This document shows positions 7,826-15,909 of a stretch of DNA of 64,000 nucleotides, piece after piece. Numbering within the stretch: the stretch's first letter is position 1; the number at the start of each line of letters is the position of its first letter. Made by a program: the position numbers and the translations under genes. The DNA is from Clostridia bacterium. Its GTDB lineage: Bacteria > Bacillota > Clostridia > Peptostreptococcales > Anaerovoracaceae. Below the pieces are notes generated by a model. That model made no database searches, was not told the origin of the DNA, and was given only the letters and a program-made list of their open reading frames with translations. The DNA lies in contig CAJTER010000010.1 in the NCBI GenBank assembly GCA_910575405.1, positions 1 through 64,000 of the forward strand, given 5' to 3'.

Positions 7826-9214
7826 ATGACTGAAAGAAATGAAAAATTGGCGTTACAGGAAGCGAAAAGAGTCGTTGGTTACATCGAATCCGAAACTTTA
7901 TCTGCTGAAGATAAGAAAGCAATTCACGATGATTCTATCGCGAACTTTAATGAGAACGTTAACCCTGGTTGGTTAGAGTACAGAAAATCTGTATCAACTG
8001 ACTCCGCATTCGTTGAATGGGAAGATGACAACGAAGTATTCAAAGATCTGGACGGAACAGAATTTATCGACTGTCTGGGTGGATTCGGTATCTTCGCTTG
8101 CGGACACGGAAATCCTGAAATCAGAAAAACGGTACAGGCTCAGCTGAACAGATATTCCCTGCACTCTCAGGAACTGGTAGACCCGCTGAGAGGATATCTT
8201 GCTAAGATCCTGGCAATGATCACTCCTGGAGACCTGCAGTACTCCTTCTTCTGCAACGGTGGTGCAGAAGCAGTAGAAATGGCTCTGAAGCTGGCTAGAC
8301 TGGCTACAGGCGGAAGATGGTACATCTCTACAGTTGGCGCATTCCACGGAAAATCCATGGGTGCTATCTCCATGGGAGGTAAGGGCGCTTACAGAGAAGA
8401 CTATACTCCGATGATTCAGCAGGTACAGCACGTTGAATACGGTAATGCTGATGCTACTGAAGCAGCAGTTAAAAACCTGCAGACTGTAGGTGAAAAGGTT
8501 GCAGCAATCATCGTTGAGCCGGTTCAGGGTGAAGCTGGCGTTATCATTCCTCCAGATGGATACCTGAAGAGATTAAGAGAAATCGCTGACAAGTATGGCG
8601 TAGCCCTGATCTTCGACGAAATCCAGACTGGTCTGGGACGTACTGGTACAATGTGGAGATGCGACTATGAGGGTGTTACTCCTGATATCATGACATTTGG
8701 TAAGGCTTCCTCCGGTGGTCTTGTTCCAATCACTGGTATCATCGCAAGACCTTGGACATATGAAAAGTCCGGCGTTGGCACAGGTACAGAAGGAAAGATG
8801 TTTGACAACCCATGGATCCTGGGATCCCCGACATTCGGCGGTAACCCACTGGCTTGCTCCGCATTCATTTCCACAATCAGATACATGCTGGAAAATGATA
8901 TTCCGGGACAGTCCAAGGAAAAGGGCGACTACTATCTGGCAGGCCTGAAGAAATTACAGGAAAAGTATCCAACCGTTCTGAAAGACTTCAGAGGAGCTGG
9001 AATGCTGATCTGTATGGAATTCCCAGAAGCAGAAGTTGGTTACGAAGTAACTAAGAACCTGTTCGCTAGAAAGATCATGACTGCTGGTACATTAGTAAAT
9101 GCGAAGACAGTAAGAATCGAGCCGCCTATCACTCAGACAAAAGAAACGATTGACAAAGTTCTGGCTGCTCTGGACGAATCTCTGGCTGTTGTTAAAGATG
9201 AGTTCAAACTGTAA
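7826..9214 (+). CDS. patA: Putrescine aminotransferase
   Basis: A 462-residue class III PLP aminotransferase. It follows the E. coli PatA/YgjG sequence closely over the whole length, including NVNPGWLEYRKSV, FIDCLGGFGIF, LHSQELVDPLR and the C-terminal NAKTVRIEPPIT. FDEIQTGLGRTG (263-274) holds the PLP-binding Asp, and K293 in TFGKASSGG is the Schiff-base lysine. The reaction in family members is putrescine plus 2-oxoglutarate to 4-aminobutanal plus glutamate. GGGAGG at 7812-7817 supports the ATG at 7826. Codon use is strongly biased, suggesting high expression. It is monocistronic, with its own sigma-54 promoter and terminator, and opens the catabolic island that includes two agmatinase-like enzymes able to produce putrescine. 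Confidence 0.93.
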   Translation: MTERNEKLALQEAKRVVGYIESETLSAEDKKAIHDDSIANFNENVNPGWLEYRKSVSTDSAFVEWEDDNEVFKDLDGTEFIDCLGGFGIFACGHGNPEIRKTVQAQLNRYSLHSQELVDPLRGYLAKILAMITPGDLQYSFFCNGGAEAVEMALKLARLATGGRWYISTVGAFHGKSMGAISMGGKGAYREDYTPMIQQVQHVEYGNADATEAAVKNLQTVGEKVAAIIVEPVQGEAGVIIPPDGYLKRLREIADKYGVALIFDEIQTGLGRTGTMWRCDYEGVTPDIMTFGKASSGGLVPITGIIARPWTYEKSGVGTGTEGKMFDNPWILGSPTFGGNPLACSAFISTIRYMLENDIPGQSKEKGDYYLAGLKKLQEKYPTVLKDFRGAGMLICMEFPEAEVGYEVTKNLFARKIMTAGTLVNAKTVRIEPPITQTKETIDKVLAALDESLAVVKDEFKL

Positions 9215-9241
9215 GAAAGTAATTTCATTATAATTACCTTT

Positions 9242-9274
9242 GGGACCTGTAACGAGAGTTGCAGGTCCCTTTTC
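9242..9274 (+). terminator. Rho-independent terminator of patA
   Basis: GGGACCTG pairs with CAGGTCCC, extended by partial pairing towards the loop, and is followed by TTTT. Confidence 0.85.
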
Positions 9275-9436
9275 CGTAGAGATCTAAAACAGCGAAATCA
9301 TTAGCTTCTACAGGCGGTTCTTTCCAGCTAATCCTGCTTTTATAGCAAATATATGATAATTTGGATTTTTTACAATATATCTTTTAATTCGGATAGCAAT
9401 GCATCAATACATATTATTCTAAAATAAATAGAATGT

Positions 9437-9511
9437 ATTTGATTTAGAATAAGCAAAGAGAATGAAATGCAAGTAGTGTTTGAATTTTTGATAATACATT
9501 CAAAAATGAAT
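9437..9511 (+). promoter_or_regulatory. Two candidate activator-binding elements upstream of the MFS operon
   Basis: A perfect ATTC-N6-GAAT lies at 9498-9511, and a one-mismatch copy (ATTT-N6-GAAT) at 9437-9450. The proximal element is centred 60.5 bp upstream of the sigma-54 -24 GG, as at the BCCT promoter. Proposed enhancer sites for the sigma-54 activator encoded at 16427. A wider TTTGAAT...ATTCAAA inverted repeat (9479-9504) overlaps the proximal element. The rest of 9275-9563 is AT-rich without a gene. Confidence 0.6.
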
Positions 9512-9563
9512 AAAAAGAAATAAAAATAGTGCTGAAAAACGTTGAAAATTAACCATTTTGTTT

Positions 9564-9579
9564 TGGCATGATAGTTGCT
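9564..9579 (+). promoter_or_regulatory. Sigma-54 promoter of the MFS-cyclase-ureohydrolase group
   Basis: TGGCATG-ATAG-TTGCT matches the sigma-54 consensus at all key positions (GG, GC, spacing). The transcript should start near 9589. Confidence 0.85.
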
Positions 9580-9644
9580 AATATATTATAGCATAAATTT
9601 TAATAATTCTCTTTTAAACACTTATGGAAAGGACGGTCTTAATT

Positions 9645-11060
9645 ATGGAAAATAACATTACAAAGGGTCCAAATGAAAAACTGCCATTTAAGGTCAAACT
9701 GGGATATGGCTTATCTGGCTATTGCAGTTTTATTACATGGACGGCATTCAGCTATTATGGGCTCTACTTTTTTACAGATGTAGTAGGGCTGTCGGCAGCA
9801 TTTGCAGGCGCAATGATTTCCTTGGGAACCTTGTGGGACGCTGTTACAGACCCTCTGGTAGGGGGTATCTCCGACAATCTGAAATGGAAGAGCGGAAGAA
9901 GACGCCCGCTTATTATCGGTGTAGCGCTCCCATTTGTCTTTATCAGTATCCTGCTTTTTACCAATTGGGGATTTGATGAAGCGGTTTCCAAAGTGTACTT
10001 TGTAGTTATTATCTTGCTCTACTATACTGCACAGACAGTACTTGATATTTCAAGTTCAGCCCTGGGTTCAGAAATGACACTGGATTACGATGAGAGAGCC
10101 TCGCTGGCTACCTTTAAGAACTATTTTGGCCTGTCCGCAACTGTTGCAATCAGTCCGACTCTCATGTTGGTCGCCTATTTCGGAGGGTTGTTCGATAACG
10201 AAGATCGGGGCTGGAGCTGCACACTGGCATGCTACATGATCGTAGCCCTTCTCTTTATTTTTATTCTGTGGAAAACGACAAAAGGCTATGAAAGACATAA
10301 GGAAGAAGGCAGCAAGTTTTCCTTTACAGATATTAAAGAAATTTTTAAAAGTAAGCCGACAAGGATTGTTATGTTGATTTTCGGCATTGCTATATTTGCA
10401 AATACCGTTAACTATGCACTACAGGTTTACTATTATACAAACTATGCCCAACTGACGGAAGGACAGATTGCAAGTGTAACAATGGTATTCGGTGTAGCCA
10501 GCATTTTCTGTGCATGGGTTACGGATAGGTTGATGCAAAAACTCTCCAAAAAGGCTGCGTGGATCATTGCAGTAGGACTTGAGGCTGTGGTTATGATTGT
10601 TATGATCGGATTCATCATTCAACCAGGAAATGTGGCTGTCATTTATGTGCTGGCAGTCCTCATGTCATTAGGAAACGCTGCCGTATATCAGGTTCCTTGG
10701 GCAATGATTCCTGACTGCGTTGATGTTACAGAGCTTACAGCAGGAAAGCGGGTTGATGGTATTATCTTCGGTGTTGTAGCATTTATTCAGAAAGCATGTG
10801 GTGCACTGGGGGCTGCCGTTTTAGGAACGCTCCTTACTATAATTGGCTATAATGCAGAAGCTGCTCAGCAGACAGGGGAAGCCCTGACCGGTCTTAAATA
10901 TATGTACGCTTTCCTGTGTGGAGGAATCTATCTGATTACAGTACTGATTGTATTAAAATATCCGCTCAGCAAAACAAAGCACGACCGAGTCCGTACAGCA
11001 ATTGAAGAGAGAAAGCAGGGTAGAACAATCGACATGGCAGAATTTAAAGATTTGGTTTAA
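9645..11060 (+). CDS. MFS transporter of the GPH (cation symporter) type
   Basis: A 471-residue integral membrane protein with about 12 predicted segments and the MFS_2/GPH marks: GYGLSGYCSF near the start, then FTDVVGLSAAFAGAMISLGTLWDAVTDPLVGGISDN, with the D-x-x-x-D-P motif, and KSGRRRPLI. Known GPH members move sugars or glucuronides with a cation, but clostridial members sit in many catabolic clusters. Here the neighbours are a cyclase and a ureohydrolase, so a nitrogenous substrate is plausible. An upstream ATG at 9624 exists, but AAAGGA at 9628-9633 favours 9645. First gene of a sigma-54-driven operon. Confidence 0.85.
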   Translation: MENNITKGPNEKLPFKVKLGYGLSGYCSFITWTAFSYYGLYFFTDVVGLSAAFAGAMISLGTLWDAVTDPLVGGISDNLKWKSGRRRPLIIGVALPFVFISILLFTNWGFDEAVSKVYFVVIILLYYTAQTVLDISSSALGSEMTLDYDERASLATFKNYFGLSATVAISPTLMLVAYFGGLFDNEDRGWSCTLACYMIVALLFIFILWKTTKGYERHKEEGSKFSFTDIKEIFKSKPTRIVMLIFGIAIFANTVNYALQVYYYTNYAQLTEGQIASVTMVFGVASIFCAWVTDRLMQKLSKKAAWIIAVGLEAVVMIVMIGFIIQPGNVAVIYVLAVLMSLGNAAVYQVPWAMIPDCVDVTELTAGKRVDGIIFGVVAFIQKACGALGAAVLGTLLTIIGYNAEAAQQTGEALTGLKYMYAFLCGGIYLITVLIVLKYPLSKTKHDRVRTAIEERKQGRTIDMAEFKDLV

Positions 11061-11083
11061 ACGTAATGAAAGGAGAATATATA

Positions 11084-11731
11084 ATGAAAGTAAAAAAATT
11101 TGTTGATCTCAGCTGGGATTTGACAGAACAGACCCCGATTTATCCGGGAGATCCAGAACCTAAAATAACTGTTGCTACAACTCTTGAAAATGAAGGATAT
11201 AATTTATCAGGTGTTTATGTTGGAACACAAACAGGAACTCATGTAGATGCACCGTACCATTTCAGCAACAAAGGCGCTACTATTGATGAGATGGAGCTGG
11301 ATTTCTTCTTTGGAGAGGCAGTTGTAGTCCGAGTCACTGATAAAAAGGCTCAGGAAAAGATTACAATGGAGGATGTAATGCCTTATGATGCAAAAATCAA
11401 AGAGGGGACTATTGTACTTTTTAATACCAACTGGTACAAAAAAGTAGGTACAGAAGAATTTTTTGAACATCCGTATGTGTCCGGCGAAGTAGCAGAATAT
11501 CTCGTTGAAAAAGGCGTGCGCTTCCTTTGTATTGATACAATTAATGCGGATCAGACTGGCGGAACAGAGTTTCCGGTACACGATTTGTTCTCAGAAAAAA
11601 GACTTATGATCGGTGAAAACATGGCATATTTTGATAAAATTGATTTTGAAAATGTGTTAGTGGCAGCATTCCCTCTGAAGATCGTAGGTACAGATGGATC
11701 GCCAGTTCGTGCTGTAGCAATGGAACTATAA
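11084..11731 (+). CDS. Cyclase-family (kynurenine formamidase-like) hydrolase
   Basis: A 215-residue protein of the cyclase superfamily (PF04199) with the opening DLSWDLTEQTPIYPGDPEP, the core TGTHVDAPYHF at 50-60 and a late AAFPLKIVGTDGSPVRA. Relatives hydrolyse N-formylkynurenine, isatin or other amide/lactam bonds using a metal. H53, D55 and H59 of the H-x-G-T-H-x-D-x-P-x-H motif are present, but the first His, normally a metal ligand, is Gln at 49. AAGGAG directly ahead supports ATG at 11084 over 11066. It lies 23 bp behind the transporter gene, in the same transcript. Confidence 0.82.
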   Translation: MKVKKFVDLSWDLTEQTPIYPGDPEPKITVATTLENEGYNLSGVYVGTQTGTHVDAPYHFSNKGATIDEMELDFFFGEAVVVRVTDKKAQEKITMEDVMPYDAKIKEGTIVLFNTNWYKKVGTEEFFEHPYVSGEVAEYLVEKGVRFLCIDTINADQTGGTEFPVHDLFSEKRLMIGENMAYFDKIDFENVLVAAFPLKIVGTDGSPVRAVAMEL

Positions 11732-11756
11732 CCAAAAGGGATTGATCTATATAAAA

Positions 11757-11800
11757 GAAGAGTCCCTGGACTGTATGTGAATACAGCTCAGGGATTCTTC
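11757..11800 (+). other. Strong hairpin between cyclase and ureohydrolase genes
   Basis: GAAGAGTCCCTGGACTGTAT pairs over its full length with the complementary arm around a GTGA tetraloop, with one mismatch and a few G-T pairs. Only a weak pyrimidine stretch follows (TTCTTC within the arm), so it may be a partial terminator, an RNA processing site or a stabilising 3' structure that sets different levels of the genes on each side. Confidence 0.6.
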
Positions 11801-12050
11801 AAAGATTCGTTCAAAATCACTATATGTTTCCTCCAGAGCTTACTCATGGAGATGTACGCATGCCTAACTGAAACTGCCGGACTATATTTTCTTAAAATCC
11901 GGAAGCCTATAATTCTGGTAATCGTTGAGGATATCAAGTTGCCGGATGAAATTTCTTCTGTTGATTTCCTGGCAGGAATTACGGTCATTCAGTTTTGGTC
12001 TGCGGCGAAATATCAAAGTATCTGTTATTTACAAAAGGAGGGTTACAGTA
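11801..12050 (+). other. 250-bp stretch without a convincing gene
   Basis: Short frames on both strands (11777-12085 forward, 11788-11988 reverse) lack ribosome binding sites and family features. No sigma-54 promoter was found, so the ureohydrolase that follows is probably read through from the operon or from an unseen promoter. Confidence 0.4.
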
Positions 12051-12935
12051 ATGAGTTTTTCAAAATGGAGAGGAATCAGCACTAGCGCTATCGAAGAAGC
12101 AGATGTATGTATCCTAGGGATCCCTTTTGATGGTGCAGCCAGTGTAGGAAAAGGCGCCGCACTGGCACCTGAAGCAGTACGAAAATGTACGGAAGTCCTG
12201 CCACCAGTAAACAGCACAGGGAAGCGGTTTCCAAATATCCGTATTTACGACCGGGGCGATGTGGAATTTTCCTTGGACTGGCCGAAATTCTATCAGACTG
12301 TAGAAAGGGAAGCCTTGGAATTACTGCAGAGTGGAAAATTCTGTATATTTATTGGGGGAGATCATTCCGTAACGATCCCTCTGTCAAATGCTTTTGCAAA
12401 ATACCAAAAAGGGAAAAAGATTGGGTTCATCCACTTTGACTCTCACCCGGATCTCTGCGATGAGTATGAAGGAAGCAAATGGTCACATGCTTGTCCGCTC
12501 AGGCGAGTTTTGGATGCTCATATAGCTCCGCGCGATCTGGCACAGGTAGGAATCCGCTCTTATGAAAGCGAAGAAATTGATTTATTTGATAATTACCCGG
12601 AATTGTTGGTTATTAAAGCGCATGATATATTTTTAAATGGCTATCAGAAGGCAATTGATAAATTAGATGTAAAGTTTAAGGACTATGACGCCATTTATAT
12701 TACTCTGGACATTGATGTACTAGATCCGGCATATGCACCGGGAACTGGAACTCCAGAGGCAGGAGGACTTTCTTCCAGAGAATTGATGGAAATTATTAAT
12801 CAATTGTTCGATAAACTGCCTATTGCTGCAATGGATATTGTAGAAATAGCGCCGCCGTTGGATACTGTTAACCAGATTACATCTTGGGTTGGTGCAAAGA
12901 TTATCTATGAAGTACTGGCAAATTTACAGCCCTAG
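12051..12935 (+). CDS. Agmatinase-family ureohydrolase (first copy)
   Basis: A 294-residue member of the arginase/agmatinase superfamily, which removes urea from guanidino compounds with two Mn ions. Metal-binding motifs are complete: GGDH (102-105), D130-S-H132-P-D134, and D220-I-D222 in LDIDVLDPAYAPGTGTPEAGG. The loop after the first Asp-His motif (SHACPLRR) differs from typical agmatinase (SHGTPFRR), so the substrate may be agmatine, guanidinobutyrate or another guanidino acid. AAGGAGGG precedes the ATG. It is about 320 bp behind the cyclase gene and in the same direction. Confidence 0.87.
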   Translation: MSFSKWRGISTSAIEEADVCILGIPFDGAASVGKGAALAPEAVRKCTEVLPPVNSTGKRFPNIRIYDRGDVEFSLDWPKFYQTVEREALELLQSGKFCIFIGGDHSVTIPLSNAFAKYQKGKKIGFIHFDSHPDLCDEYEGSKWSHACPLRRVLDAHIAPRDLAQVGIRSYESEEIDLFDNYPELLVIKAHDIFLNGYQKAIDKLDVKFKDYDAIYITLDIDVLDPAYAPGTGTPEAGGLSSRELMEIINQLFDKLPIAAMDIVEIAPPLDTVNQITSWVGAKIIYEVLANLQP

Positions 12936-13064
12936 TATCGCGACGGTATGAGTATCATGTCAGTAGAAAGATAAGTTGTCTGCCCTTCCTTTCTTCTCTA
13001 AGACATTAAGAACTAAATTGCGGGAATTCTATAGCTGTATTATGTATTCATATACAAATAAAAA

Positions 13065-13143
13065 ATTCAAAAAAGAATAACGAGAAACCATTGAAATTTA
13101 CATAATTTACTGTTCCTATGAAAAAAAATATTCTAAAGTGAAT
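13065..13143 (+). promoter_or_regulatory. Two candidate activator-binding elements upstream of the BCCT operon
   Basis: Two perfect ATTC-N6-GAAT elements lie at 13065-13078 and 13130-13143. The proximal one is centred 60.5 bp upstream of the -24 GG, the same distance as at the MFS promoter. The distal one is 65 bp further up (61 bp at the MFS promoter). No gene is present in 12936-13288. Confidence 0.65.
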
Positions 13144-13195
13144 ATGTATTCCAAAAACCTGGTGTAAAAAAGCTTGAAAAATGGCGATTTATATT

Positions 13196-13211
13196 TGGCA
13201 CGCCTTTTGCA
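13196..13211 (+). promoter_or_regulatory. Sigma-54 promoter of the BCCT-ureohydrolase operon
   Basis: TGGCACG-CCTT-TTGCA is a full match to the sigma-54 consensus. Expected start near 13221, leader about 70 nt. Confidence 0.9.
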
Positions 13212-13288
13212 TAATATATAAACAAATAGCATGCTATGAGGACTATGTAATTATCGTTATCGCCATTATGATATCAGGAGGGTGTTTA

Positions 13289-14809
13289 ATGGAAAAGCCA
13301 AACAATGTAATTAAGCAAAAGGCTGTTGCAGATAAACCTATTTCAATTATCTGTATTGCCATTGTAGCTGTATTTGTATGCATTATGGCAATTAAGCCAG
13401 ATGAAACACTAAATGGTGTAAATGTAATCTTTGATGTAGTAACATCAATTATGGCAACACCGATTCTGTGGTTTATCTTTATTGGATTATTTATCTCTTT
13501 ATACATCGCATTCAGCAAGCATGGACAGGTAAAACTGGGTGATGGAGAAGCCGAGTTTTCCATGTTCAGCTATATCGCTATGATGATGTGCGCAGCGCTG
13601 GCAGCAACAGCAACTTACTATTCGTTTGTAGAGTGGTCTTTTTATTACGCAGAGCCTGCCTTTAGCATAGAACCGTATTCGCAGGAAGCAGCGGAGTATT
13701 CTCTGTCCTATGCGTTTTTTCACTGGGGCTTTGCCGTACAAGTCGTATTTGTACTGACTGCTGTAAGTGTTGCTTACGCTTATCATGTGAGAAAGATCCC
13801 GGTGCTGAGAATCAGCGCTATTTGCGAAGCAATGATGGGGGACTTCAAATATAAGAAGCCTCTGGGAAAACTGATCGATGTACTTACAATTTTAAGTATT
13901 GTCGGCGGCATGGGCGTATCCTTGGGCGTTGGCGTCCCGATTATCAGCGCGGGTATTGCGCACGTAATGGGAATTGAAGCTACCTTTACTGTAAATCTTA
14001 TCGTACTACTGCTGGTGGCTGTCATCTTTTCAGTAACATCAATTATCGGTATTGAAAAGGGTATGAAGAAGCTGAGCGATCTGACCATGTATCTCATGAT
14101 CGTCCTCATCGCCTTTATCTTCATATTCGGACCCACCAAGTTTATTGCGCAGGAATTCACTTACAGCATCGGCAAAATGCTCAGCAATTATGTGGACATG
14201 AGCTTCTTTACAGACCCGGTAGGACAGTCGGGCTTCCCGGAAATCAACACGATTTTCCTTTTCTGCCTGGCGTTCAACTACGCGGCTCTCATGGGTATCT
14301 TTATTACAAAGATTTCCAAGGGCAGAACCATTAAGGAAATGATCCTCACCTGTCTGGGAGGTATTTCGGTAGGAACCTGGATCATGTTTGCTGTAAACGG
14401 CGGATTTGGTCTCAACGCAGAGCTGACAGGAAGTTATGCATTATCCAAGGCTGAAGATTTACAAGCAGGCCTCATGGAGATGTTTGGAACACTGCCTCTT
14501 GGCAAGGCGGTTCTGCCGATTGTATTTGCAATAGCGACCCTGGGATTCCTGGCAACATCTCTGGATTCCGCTTCCTTTACACTGGCTTCGGCAGCAACTT
14601 CCAAGCTGGATGAAAAAGGAAATCCAAACCCGAAATTCAGACTGGTATGGTGCGTTGTTCTGGCGCTGGTACCGCTGGTAATCATGTTTACAGGCGCGCC
14701 GTTTAACGCATTAAAGACCATCTGCATCGTTCTTTCCATTCCATTTATGTTTATTATTATCGGTATGCTCATCGGATTGTTCAAATGGTTTAAGGAAGAC
14801 GGAAATTAA
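13289..14809 (+). CDS. BCCT-family transporter
   Basis: A 506-residue membrane protein of the betaine/carnitine/choline transporter family with about 12 predicted segments. YSFVEWSFYYAEPAF corresponds to the conserved TM4 region of BCCT proteins such as CaiT, and LSYAFFHWGFAVQVVF to the FHWG motif. The aromatic-rich substrate region GTWIMFAVNGGFG is also recognisable. BCCT carriers take up or exchange quaternary ammonium compounds; some relatives may carry other cationic or zwitterionic amines. AGGAGGG before the ATG at 13289 fixes the start. Linked to an agmatinase-like gene 67 bp downstream and controlled by a sigma-54 promoter. Confidence 0.9.
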   Translation: MEKPNNVIKQKAVADKPISIICIAIVAVFVCIMAIKPDETLNGVNVIFDVVTSIMATPILWFIFIGLFISLYIAFSKHGQVKLGDGEAEFSMFSYIAMMMCAALAATATYYSFVEWSFYYAEPAFSIEPYSQEAAEYSLSYAFFHWGFAVQVVFVLTAVSVAYAYHVRKIPVLRISAICEAMMGDFKYKKPLGKLIDVLTILSIVGGMGVSLGVGVPIISAGIAHVMGIEATFTVNLIVLLLVAVIFSVTSIIGIEKGMKKLSDLTMYLMIVLIAFIFIFGPTKFIAQEFTYSIGKMLSNYVDMSFFTDPVGQSGFPEINTIFLFCLAFNYAALMGIFITKISKGRTIKEMILTCLGGISVGTWIMFAVNGGFGLNAELTGSYALSKAEDLQAGLMEMFGTLPLGKAVLPIVFAIATLGFLATSLDSASFTLASAATSKLDEKGNPNPKFRLVWCVVLALVPLVIMFTGAPFNALKTICIVLSIPFMFIIIGMLIGLFKWFKEDGN

Positions 14810-14876
14810 AAACAAGTTTATTCGTTAATGTTCAACTATATAAAATTGATTTTACAATAAGAAGGGAGAAAGAAAA

Positions 14877-15806
14877 ATGGAGTATAAAGTACAGGAACAT
14901 CTGCATTATGCAGGAATCGCAAGCTGGAATCACTGTGAAGTAACACAGGACGTAGAAGGTGCGGATATCGTCGTACTGGGCGTACCTTTTGACAGCGGTG
15001 TAACCTTCCGGCCGGGAGCTCGCTTTGCCCCGAGAGCTGTAAGAGAACAGAGCCTCATCGCATGCTGCTTCCGTTATCCATGGGATTACGTGCTGCAGGA
15101 TGAAGCAAAAGTAATTGATTACGGTGACGTAGGCTACTGGGTAGGCGCTAAGGCTACGGAATTCATGGTAGAAGATACATATCAGACTGTAAAGAAAATT
15201 CTGGATGCAGGCGCTGCTCCAATGACAATTGGCGGAGACCATACGATCCCTTATGGGCCGGTAAGAGCATGCAGCGAAAAGTATGGCAAGCTGGCGCTGA
15301 TTCATTTTGACTCTCACCAGGACAGCTCCCCCAGCGAAGTAAAGCCGGATGGAACACACAATCTGTCTCACGCTAACTTTGCCTATGACCTGCAGGAAGA
15401 GGGCTGCATTGACCCGAGCAAATCCGTACAGCTGTACTGCAGAACCGAATTTACAGAATGCGGTTACAACATCATCAAATCCATGGAAGCTCTGGATTAC
15501 ACTCCGGCAGAGCTGGCAGCAAAAGTAAGAGACATCGTAGGCGATATGCCAGTATATCTGACCTTTGATATCGACGCCTTGGATCCATCCGCAGCTCCAG
15601 GAACGGGAACTCCGGTAATCGGCGGACCTTCCACAGATACGGTAAGAAAAGTCCTGCAGGGACTGAAAGGTCTGAACATTGTAGGCGCTGACATGGTAGA
15701 AGTACTGCCGGATAAGGACCCGAGTAACATTACATCTATCGCGGCCGCAGCCCTGACACAGGACATCATGTTCCTGATGAACGAAGCAAGAAAGAATAGA
15801 AAATAG
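14877..15806 (+). CDS. Agmatinase-family ureohydrolase (second copy)
   Basis: A 309-residue arginase-superfamily enzyme. It begins with the agmatinase-type SGVTFRPGARFAPRAVRE and has complete metal ligands: GGDH (119-122), D145-S-H147-Q-D149, and D231-I-D233 in FDIDALDPSAAPGTGTPVIGG. It diverges clearly from the first copy at 12051, so the two were probably not made by recent duplication and may act on different guanidino compounds. It is the second gene of the BCCT operon, with an AGAAGGGAG site before ATG. The agmatinase reaction would give putrescine plus urea and feed the aminotransferase at 7826. Confidence 0.88.
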   Translation: MEYKVQEHLHYAGIASWNHCEVTQDVEGADIVVLGVPFDSGVTFRPGARFAPRAVREQSLIACCFRYPWDYVLQDEAKVIDYGDVGYWVGAKATEFMVEDTYQTVKKILDAGAAPMTIGGDHTIPYGPVRACSEKYGKLALIHFDSHQDSSPSEVKPDGTHNLSHANFAYDLQEEGCIDPSKSVQLYCRTEFTECGYNIIKSMEALDYTPAELAAKVRDIVGDMPVYLTFDIDALDPSAAPGTGTPVIGGPSTDTVRKVLQGLKGLNIVGADMVEVLPDKDPSNITSIAAAALTQDIMFLMNEARKNRK

Positions 15807-15843
15807 AGGCCCTGGGCAGAGTAATTATAGTTTTTCGTAAGTG

Positions 15844-15870
15844 TAGACGGCAGACACCTGCCGTCTATTT
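15844..15870 (+). terminator. Terminator of the BCCT-ureohydrolase operon
   Basis: TAGACGGCAG pairs perfectly with CTGCCGTCTA around an ACAC loop, followed by TTT. Confidence 0.75.
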
Positions 15871-15909
15871 GCCCATATATTGCGGATTTGACCGATTGGA
15901 GAAACTGAT

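Noticed and set aside
11777-12085. 102-codon frame between cyclase and ureohydrolase
   Set aside because: No ribosome binding site, starts inside the hairpin, and its 3' end overlaps the ureohydrolase start in another frame.
14810-14876. Additional sigma-54 promoter or guanidine riboswitch ahead of the second ureohydrolase
   Set aside because: No -24/-12 element and no ykkC-like structure was seen in the 67-bp spacer; the gene is simply downstream of the BCCT gene.
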